Shown: positions 57,601 through 64,000 of the stretch, piece by piece | How positions within the stretch are numbered: the stretch's first letter is position 1 | Layout: each line of letters begins with the position of its first letter | Source of the DNA: Pinus tabuliformis | Lineage: Eukaryota > Streptophyta > Pinopsida > Pinales > Pinaceae | Reading direction: 5' to 3' | Length of the DNA: 64,000 bases | Assembly (NCBI GenBank): GCA_031772625.1 | Contig: CM062817.1 | Coordinates: 954,593,705-954,657,704, forward strand | Position numbers and translations under genes: made by a program | The notes under the pieces: generated by a model | Told to the model about the DNA's origin: nothing | What the model saw: only the letters and a program-made list of their open reading frames with translations | The model's database searches: none

Positions 57601-58984
57601 GAAAGTCAAGGACTTTTGGGAGCATTCTCACAACACAGAAAAATGGAGAACATGGAAGGAAATAGAGGTTAGAGACAACAGGACCCTGAACAGTAAAGCA
57701 GAAACCCTTAAGAGGTTGGTGGATCAGAGGATGATTCTAGTTTCTGAAGGGCAGGACCAACTAAGATGGGGCATGAACAAAGAAGGCAATTTCAACATTA
57801 AGGAAGTGAAAGGGATCCTCCTTGGGATGGTAGCCCAAACTACGGACAGAACTTGGAAAAAGCTATGGAGGCACAAGGGCTGGATGAAAATCAAACTATT
57901 TATGTGGCTGGTTCACCATAGGAAAATCTTAACCTGGGATAATATCAGGAAGAGAGGTATACTGGGTCCCTCCAGATGCCAACTCTGCGAAGTCCAAGAG
58001 GAGACCTTTGAACATCTGCTCAATAGCTTCATTTTCACCTCCACGTTATGGGATTTTTTTGCCACCATCTTCAAACAGTCAGATAGAGACAAAAGCAGCA
58101 TCACAAATACCCTGACTAATTGGAGGGATAATTTCTCGGATTATGAAGTCCTTAACTCTGCCTGGGCTCTGTTACCAAGTTTCATCATATGGAATGTGTG
58201 GAAAGAGCGAAATAGAAGAATATTCAAAGACGAGAAGAGTTCCTCTCTTCGCGTGTTGGAGCAAATCTCAAGACAGCTTAAGGAGACAGTCAGCACTACA
58301 GTTAGGGACCTCCCTAAAAATCCTCCCTCAAAAGCAGAGATTTCAATTCTCAGGCGGTTAGGCATGCAGGGGCTGAGACCGCAAGGTATAGATAGGAAAA
58401 TAAACATCAAGGTACTGGGTAAAGATTTCTAGAATCCTCCCCCGGTAGGTTTTTTAAAGTATAATATCGACGGAGCTTCAAAGGGCAACCCGGGCATGGC
58501 AGGCTTTGGTGGGGTTCTTAGGGATGAAGACGGAAGCATCATCTCCCTCTTCTACGGTCATCTAGGAAAAGCCACCAACAACATGGCGGAATTAATGGCA
58601 TTGGAACAAGGCTTGGAATTTCTGAAACAGAACAATCACCAAAATGTAATAATAGAAGCGGATTCAGTGTTAGTCATCAACGCAGCCAAAAGAATCAGTC
58701 ATGGAACAGGGCCAGAGAAAGTCTCAAAACATTGGAGGCTAATACAGGTTCTCCAGAAAATCCAGGGACATCTTCAGGGACTTCACACTCTTAGATTCAT
58801 CCATGTTCGTCGAAATGCTAACAAGCTGGCGGATATTCTGGCCAACCAAGGTGTCAGATGTAAAGAGAGCAGAGTTTTGATGGATTGGCCTGCAATGCCG
58901 CCGAGCAACCTAAAAGAACTCTGCCATAACCAGGAGGAAGAGGACAAAGAAGTGTATAAGAACAAAACTCAAGAAGCTAAATAA
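54688..58984 (+). pseudogene. LINE ORF2: endonuclease, RT, RNase H, multiply broken
   Basis: ATG at 54688 (MKFTTWNIRGLGSKRKQRMM). A small deletion near 54780 removes the endonuclease Q-E-T motif and shifts the frame. GGDFNM is at about 55082-55099, another frameshift lies in an A run near 55117, and SDHWP is near 55350. RT runs from about 56030 (GKAPGPDGFN). Motif A reads QLEIAK, with Glu (56437-56439) where the catalytic Asp is expected, and a deletion at about 56452 removes the following AYD. FVDD is intact at 56747-56758. In-frame TAGs lie at 57380-57382 and 58430-58432. The zinc-binding RT tail (RCQLCEVQEETFEHLL) and RNase H follow: D (NIDGASKGNPG), E (NNMAELMALE), D (IEADSVLV) and D (NKLADILANQG), all kept. 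Stop TAA at 58982-58984. Confidence 0.92.
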
Positions 58985-58986
58985 CA

Positions 58987-59262
58987 ATGATCGGTTTTTG
59001 GCATGCTTCACTTTCTGAGTTTGACAAGCCTTTTGAGGAAGATCAATCACGGGCGGCCTTAGCTACTGTGGGAATCTCTCCCATGCTTAGGCCCGAAGTC
59101 AGGCGCGGGGTCATCTCTTTTAATCGGGAGGAGAAGGGGAACAGAAGATGGCAGGAACCTATTCAACAGTTTCAGTGGTGGAACACTAAACTGCTTCCAA
59201 AGCGGTTTAAGTGTGATCGCACCGCCTTTGTACGAAAGGCAGTTTTGAACTTCGAGCAGTGA
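58987..59262 (+). CDS. Possible LINE ORF3, 91 aa, unknown basic protein
   Basis: An ATG two bases after the ORF2 stop (TAA-CA-ATG) opens an uninterrupted 91-codon frame. The same spacing, TAA-TT-ATG, joins ORF1 to ORF2 in this element. The protein starts MIGFWHASLSEFDKPFEEDQ and has a basic, Trp-containing second half (FNREEKGNRRW, QQFQWWNTKLLPKRFKC). No domain is recognised. The same frame stays open beyond its TGA for another 50 codons (to TAG 59413-59415), so it may once have been about 142 residues. Plant LINEs are normally described with two ORFs. It could be a chance frame, but its position and its integrity next to broken ORF1 and ORF2 argue for attention. Confidence 0.45.
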   Translation: MIGFWHASLSEFDKPFEEDQSRAALATVGISPMLRPEVRRGVISFNREEKGNRRWQEPIQQFQWWNTKLLPKRFKCDRTAFVRKAVLNFEQ

Positions 59263-59743
59263 TCACATACAAATCTTGACATGTGGATGAGGGTTGGGCC
59301 AGAAAAATACCCTCATCGTGCGCTAAAGAGCGATCACTTAGGCTGTGCGAGGGTTCAGTTCCACCGTTTGATGGGATTTAGCAGATCTACGGTCGGTATT
59401 AATTGCAAGGTTTAGTAAGGTTCGAGGGTTATCCTTTGGGGTTCTTCCTGCCGCCTTTTTCTTCTCATGGGTTGGTTCTCTTAAGATGTTTTGTTGGTGG
59501 TGTTTTCAAGGTAGGATTAGGTTGGTGATGAAGTGGATTTTGTGGAGTGGGGCCGTGGATTCTATGAGTCCCGGGGTTTATTTTTGCATGTTTTCAAAGG
59601 TTTGAGAGTGATGAAGTCTTAGTTTATGTCGAGACCGATCCTTGCAAGCACTTCACCACTCAGTTTGGTGGCTTGGGGTAAATTTTGTAAATTATGCTTG
59701 TTTTATTGAAATAGAAGGCACTACTCTTGCTTAAGCAAAAAGA
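59263..59743 (+). other. 3' untranslated region of the LINE
   Basis: Noncoding apart from a possible extension of ORF3 to 59415. Ends in a 12-base palindrome and short A run. Confidence 0.6.
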
Positions 59744-59760
59744 AGTATATACAAAGTTGT
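59744..59760 (+). repeat. Target-site duplication, right copy (LINE)
   Basis: AGTATATACAAAGTTGT, 16 of 17 bases identical to 52995-53011. Confidence 0.88.
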
Positions 59761-60829
59761 TGATACTCTACGATGTAGGAGAGTGTAATGTGTTATATTT
59801 GATTGTGCTAAGGTTAGTGAGTCAGGTTTGTAAGACTCTCTAATGTAGCACACTACGCATTTTTCTGACATGAGTAATGGAAAATGAATGGATTGCCCCT
59901 ACATTTTTCTATGCATGTGCATATTGCATTATTGCTATTTTCCTTTTAGTTTAATAGTGTTAAAACAAATTCTTTAATGGCCTGCGTAACAGGAGAAATT
60001 GGCATAACTATCATATTGTGGTCGTGATAATATCATGGACAATGAACAATAAATCAAATAACTAAAATCAATTTATGTGAAACCTCATGTAATATAGTAG
60101 TTTAGGATGGTCTTTAGACTCCTATTCTGTTATATATCATGGCTTCTGCATAGTCAAGTTAGACTATCGCTACTGCACATATAGCAATCCCATCCCACTA
60201 CAGAAACTTGGTTTCAACAGTCCCCCATGGCACCTCGGGTGAGATGTCATCCACTCTGTGGGTGATGCCCAAAGGGATGGTGCTGGCTTGGTTTGTTGGC
60301 TAACATTGTGTGCCATGCCCAAGTCTATCTAAATCCCATTCCAACAAATGGTTCTATTGTTGAGACCAAGATTATTGCATGATGGTATTTCTCTGTAACA
60401 AGAATGTGGAGACCATAGAATCCAACGAAAGAGGACATCACCTAGTGGTTTAAGCAGAAGCAACATGAGTTCATGGCTATCAAGATTAAAGATCAAAGGA
60501 TTAACACTAAATATTGGTTGTTGAAGTACGTGTTCACTGAGTTCCAAGAAATCTTATTGGCGGAATTCCCAATCATCTCGACAGAGTCAGCTACAAGCAA
60601 CGAGTTTCTTATGTTGTGGATTTTTGGTTTGAATGTGTGTTAGAGGGATATATTCTGGAGTTTGTGATAAAAGCTATAGTATCACACAATACGACGCAAA
60701 GGAAATTCTTGTTGGGTCCACAAGGGAGATTCATATGGTCACTTCCCTTATTAATCAAGATGTTGTTGTATGACCACAAAACCTTGCCCATGAAATCAGA
60801 TACTATAACTGACTAAACTAATTGTGCAC
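59761..60829. other. Spacer with a weak coding-like patch
   Basis: No gene supported. On + at about 60330-60600 a frame with stops reads NPTKEDIT, FKQKQHEFMAIKIKDQRIN and KYVFTEFQEILLAEFP, which looks protein-derived but is not recognised; it may belong to the element that follows. Confidence 0.35.
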
Positions 60830-61845
60830 TAAGGGGAAGTTAGAGGAGAAATAGAAGATGGTATGAGGAGAAGGGAGTGGAGAAAAAGTGGGAAAACTTT
60901 AGTGGAGATAGATAGTGATTAAGTAACTACGAAGATAAGGATGAGAAGAGATAGAATGGAGATAGATAACTTGGAGGGTGGCACCTTGAGGATTGGATGA
61001 AGGTTTCGACAAAGATGCAAGAGGAGGTCGGTTAGAGTCGATGCTTACTGCAAGGAGAAGCCCGAGGAGAGGGGAAAGAAGAGGCCACTGGAAGCTAAGA
61101 AGCAACAGAATTCATCAAAGCTATGAGGAAATGTGGTATAGTACACTAGTACTGAGGCAGAGGAGGAAGAATACCAATAGATTATTCCACAGAGTACAGA
61201 GTTTATGAATCCCAGTCAGTCGAGTCAGACCATACCTAGTGTCAAACCCATGACCCCACACACACTTCTATGAATATTAAGGTAAGCACTCAACATATTA
61301 TGACGAATACTGTAGATGGTAATCATAGTCAAGGGGGTAGAGGTAATAGTAGTAGTGGAATTGGTCAGGAAGTAGGGGGAGTGTTGCAAAGTATTCTAGT
61401 TAAGTCTATTATGCATACCAACATAGCCAAAGTAGAAGTATCAATGTATTATACAACTTAAATAAATTAAGCAGGTCATGAGTGAATATGTTTGGGATTT
61501 CGACCAAAGATTCAAGATCTTGGAGGATAGGATGACCTTCGAGATCCCAGATGCACAATATAAGGAGTTGTTCATTGTTGTACTACTTCCACACATTAGA
61601 ATTCTCCTGGCACAACAGTGGGTCGGTTCAAAGTTAGAAGCATTAGATATTGTGCTTAAGTTGGAAGCCTCTCCAATAGGGAATGGGGAAATAATGACAT
61701 GGAGCAAGTGCAATCCTTGCTTGTTGTGCTTACCCTACAGTTTCAAGATTTGACCACGGGAAATGAGAAATGAGAAGAGGTATAATGCACCATCTACAGG
61801 ACATAAGGTCATCACAGGAACAAGTGTAAAGTATTGTTAGGTGAT
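60830..61845 (+). pseudogene. Gag remnant
   Basis: A charged N-terminal stretch with many stops (EAKKQQNSSKL, EYQ..IIPQSTEFMNPSQSS) leads to a clearer capsid segment at about 61478-61690: YVWDFDQRFKILEDRMTF, KELFIVVLLPHIRILLAQQ and EALDIVLKLEASPIGNGE. At about 61778-61830 a zinc knuckle remnant reads C-T-I-Y-R-T-stop-GHH-RNK-C, with the second cysteine changed to tyrosine. Known role: particle formation and RNA binding. Confidence 0.65.
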
Positions 61846-61847
61846 AA

Positions 61848-62560
61848 TTGGACAATATGCTAAAAGCAAGAATCATTGAGCTCGTGGAAGAATCAGAGTG
61901 GACCAACCCCATGGTGGTCCAAAATAAGAAAACTACAGAAATAAGAATTTGCATGGACCTTTGGAATATGAATGATTATTGTGTGCACAATACCTTTCTG
62001 ACTCCATTTACTAATGAAATAATGGAGAACATGGGTGGACAGGCTTCCTATTCATTCATTGACAAATTTTTCAGGATATCGTATGGTGCATATTGTAAAG
62101 GAAGATAAATACAAGACTAGATTCATGATAAAATAGGGGTGTTTTTAGTATATTGTCATGCCCTTTGGCTTGAAGAATGCACCAGCTATCTTTTCACGCA
62201 TAGTGGTCACGACCTACAAATAATTTATCCACAAGTTCCTCGAAGTTTACTTGGATGACTAGACTATGATCAGCCTTTTGAAAAGGCATATTAGTTCAGT
62301 GGTTGATGTTGTACAGGTGTAGACAACTGCAAATTTAACTAAATACCATTAAGTGTATATTTTTCTCACATTTTGGCATTTTATTGGGACATGTAGTATG
62401 CAAGCAAGGCTTGTTGGTGGATCTGGCCAAGATTGTTGTCATAATAAATCTACTACCACCTATGTCATTTAGACACTTACGACCTATCCTAAGGTATACA
62501 TGTCATTACCGAAGGTTTATTAAAGGGTAAGACTATATCACTACCCCAATGGTGAAGTTG
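61848..62560 (+). pseudogene. Reverse transcriptase domain remnant
   Basis: Opens with ARIIELVEESEWTNPMVVQ and RICMDLWNMNDYC, then SYSFIDKFF in place of the usual D-x-FSGY. PFGLKNAPAIFSR is at 62161, and the catalytic box YLDD at 62248-62259 is intact but followed by a stop. A connection segment follows to about 62560 (GLLVDLAKI, then NLLPP). Several stops and frame changes. Starts almost directly after the gag zinc knuckle, showing loss of the protease region. Confidence 0.75.
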
Positions 62561-62569
62561 TTGAAGAAG

Positions 62570-63060
62570 GATACAAATTTCCAGTGGAGCAAATAATTTC
62601 AGCAAGCTCTAGACACCTTGAAGGAGAAGATAGTGACTACACCAATTCTCATACTTCCAAATTGGCAAAAGGAATTCCATGTGCATGTTGATGCCTCATC
62701 CATTGCACTAGGTGTGATTTTAGCACAACCTAGGGAAGGAGAAATATATCATCCCATCTCCTTCACTAGTAGGAAGTTGCCTATAGCATAAAAAAATTAC
62801 ACCATGACTAAAAGAGGGGGTCTGGAAATGGCATACACACTTCAAAATTTTAGACATTACTTGCTGGGTAGCAAGTTCAAGTTGTACACAGACCAATATG
62901 CACTGAAGTACTTCATCAACAAGCTCGTGTTGTGGGGGGGGGATTTTCTTATGGTTATTATATTTTTTCGAGTATGATTTTCAAGTGGTGGTCAAGCCAG
63001 ACATATTAAATGCAAGGCCTTGTCATTTATTGCACATTACCAAAGGTGATGCACATAGCC
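62570..63060 (+). pseudogene. RNase H domain remnant
   Basis: A largely open frame reads ALDTLKEKIVTTPILILPNW, HVHVDASSIALGVILAQPRE, ISFTSRKLP, then RGGLEMAYTLQNFRHYLLG and LYTDQYALKYFINK. The first (DASS) and third (TDQ) acidic positions are kept; the expected glutamate between them reads RGGL, so it is lost. A G run at 62934-62942 breaks the frame. Confidence 0.75.
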
Positions 63061-64000
63061 TATAGGATAATCTACTAGATGTGTAACTTTTTGTTGTGAC
63101 TATGGTAGATGATTACTTTGCAGACATTGAAAGATATTTTAGTATAGGGATGGCATCGTAGGGATATATCGTCGCACAAAGGAAGTAATTAGTGGTGAAG
63201 GCGATAAATTACCAACTTATGGTAGGTTGCTTGTATAATTTGGGCGTAGACTGGATACCACGCATATGTCTACTAAAACATGAGTGGCTTGTGATACTTG
63301 ACAAGGCACACATAGGCGCCACTAGAGGACATTATGCAGCAACGGTTGTGACACATAAGATTCTATCATAGGGATATGGTGGCCTACCCTACATGGTGAT
63401 GCAAAATAATTTTTCAAGGCCTATGGTGTATGTCATCAAGTGAGGAATCCATTAAGGAGAGACAATATTCCCTTGGTTCCCCAGTTCACCCTACAACCAT
63501 TCGACAAATGGCCAATCAATTTTTTGGGCCCAATCAACCCACCTGAAAGGAGGACTAGTGCATGGTACATCATTACCACTACTGATTATTTGAATCACTA
63601 GGTAGAGGTTGCTATAGTTAAAGACTGTAGCGCAGAGACAACTATGGTTTTCCTATTTGACAATGTAGTGACTAGATTTAGTTTTCCGCGGATCTTGATG
63701 AGCAACCAAGGCACTCATTTTATGAACAATAACATTGTAGCATTGATAGAGGAGTTTCATATTTACCATCAGAAGAGAACTCCTTACCATCCCCAAGCTA
63801 ATGGTACATTGGAGGCCTTTAACAATATCCTTGAGGCAATGCTCACTAAGGTGTGCAATGTGCAATAACATGATTGGGATTCTTGGATATTAGTGGTCAT
63901 GTGGGCATTTAGGGACACATGTAGGAAGTTGACTAGACATACACCCTTCCGATTAGTATATGGGTAGGAGGAAATAATTGCCATGGAATATTTGGCACCC
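63061..64000 (+). pseudogene. Integrase remnant, runs off the window
   Basis: After a decayed tether and zinc-binding part, the core reads WPINFLGPINPPERRT, IITTTDYLNH (first Asp), [20 protein letters not shown] (the second catalytic Asp replaced by Asn) and [17 protein letters not shown] (Glu kept). It continues with TRHTPFRLVYG to the last base. Stops at 63599-63601 and 63866-63868, among others. The longest open piece is 63644-63868. Confidence 0.8.

Larger units (their letters stand above)
53012..59743 (+). mobile_element. Full-length L1-type LINE, disabled
   Basis: A 6.73-kb element flanked by 17-bp near-identical target repeats. It has a short 5' untranslated region (53012-53153), ORF1 53154-54685, ORF2 54688-58984, a possible ORF3 58987-59262 and a 3' untranslated region ending gcttaagcaaaaaga without a long A tail; TTGCTTAAGCAA at 59727-59738 is a perfect palindrome. 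It encodes the same domains as the LINE at 27 kb but is a different family by sequence and end structure. It carries at least seven disabling changes, so it is older. Confidence 0.92.
60830..64000 (+). mobile_element. Ty3/gypsy retrotransposon, heavily decayed, truncated by window end
   Basis: A + strand element with gag, RT, RNase H and integrase remnants in Ty3/gypsy order. Sequence between the first gag zinc knuckle and RT is missing, including the protease. Many stops and frameshifts. The integrase runs to the last base, so the 3' part lies outside. It is a different lineage from the element at 1-12.9 kb. Confidence 0.8.

Noticed and set aside
1-64000. CRISPR array, bacterial operons or plastid/mitochondrial DNA
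   Set aside because: No spaced identical repeats, no bacterial gene layout and no recognisable organellar genes were seen.

Overview
This is nuclear DNA from a land plant with a large, repeat-rich genome, probably a seed plant. The evidence is plant-type retroelements throughout: Ty3/gypsy of the Tat/Athila kind, Ty1/copia, L1-type LINEs with DUF4283 ORF1 proteins and a C-terminal RNase H, a tRNA-derived SINE and an hAT derivative, all set in very AT-rich spacer. I cannot name the species. A hammerhead ribozyme of the Penelope-element type at 46.83 kb would fit a gymnosperm, but this is only a hint. I found no convincing intact host gene; essentially every coding signal belongs to a mobile element.

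Region by region. (1) 1-12.9 kb: a decayed Tat-like Ty3/gypsy element on +. It has a Pro/Gln-rich gag, protease, RT-RNase H, integrase, an extra RNase H ORF after the integrase, an antisense intron-bearing ORF, a repeat-bearing 3' region and a probable 3' LTR; the 5' LTR is outside the window. (2) 13.5-25 kb: a SINE with perfect 17-bp target duplications, a decayed RG-rich reading frame, a decayed LINE tail on -, a palindromic MITE-like element, an LTR end and a decayed DUF4283/zinc-knuckle gene. (3) 25.5-44.6 kb: a nest at least four deep. A small minus-strand LTR element (gag plus a single-membrane-segment ORF, no pol seen) is split by a ~3-kb foldback element with 15-bp inverted ends, minisatellites and a GC-rich hairpin core. 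One arm of the foldback took a nearly intact LINE (27.1-34.05 kb). The other took a Ty1/copia element (34.93-42.06 kb, - strand), whose left LTR was then entered by an hAT derivative. (4) 44.6-53 kb: AT-rich spacer with the hammerhead ribozyme and a 183-bp insertion flanked by 16-bp repeats. (5) 53.0-59.7 kb: a second full-length but disabled LINE, with a possible third ORF. (6) 60.8-64 kb: a very decayed Ty3/gypsy element running off the right edge.

Functionally these are copy machines or their remains. The 27-kb LINE is closest to active: both ORFs are open except for one TAG in ORF2, and its catalytic motifs are in place. Three features merit most attention: the ribozyme, the tight ORF junctions of the LINEs (an ATGA overlap in one, TAA-NN-ATG twice in the other, the second leading to the third ORF), and the nested foldback.
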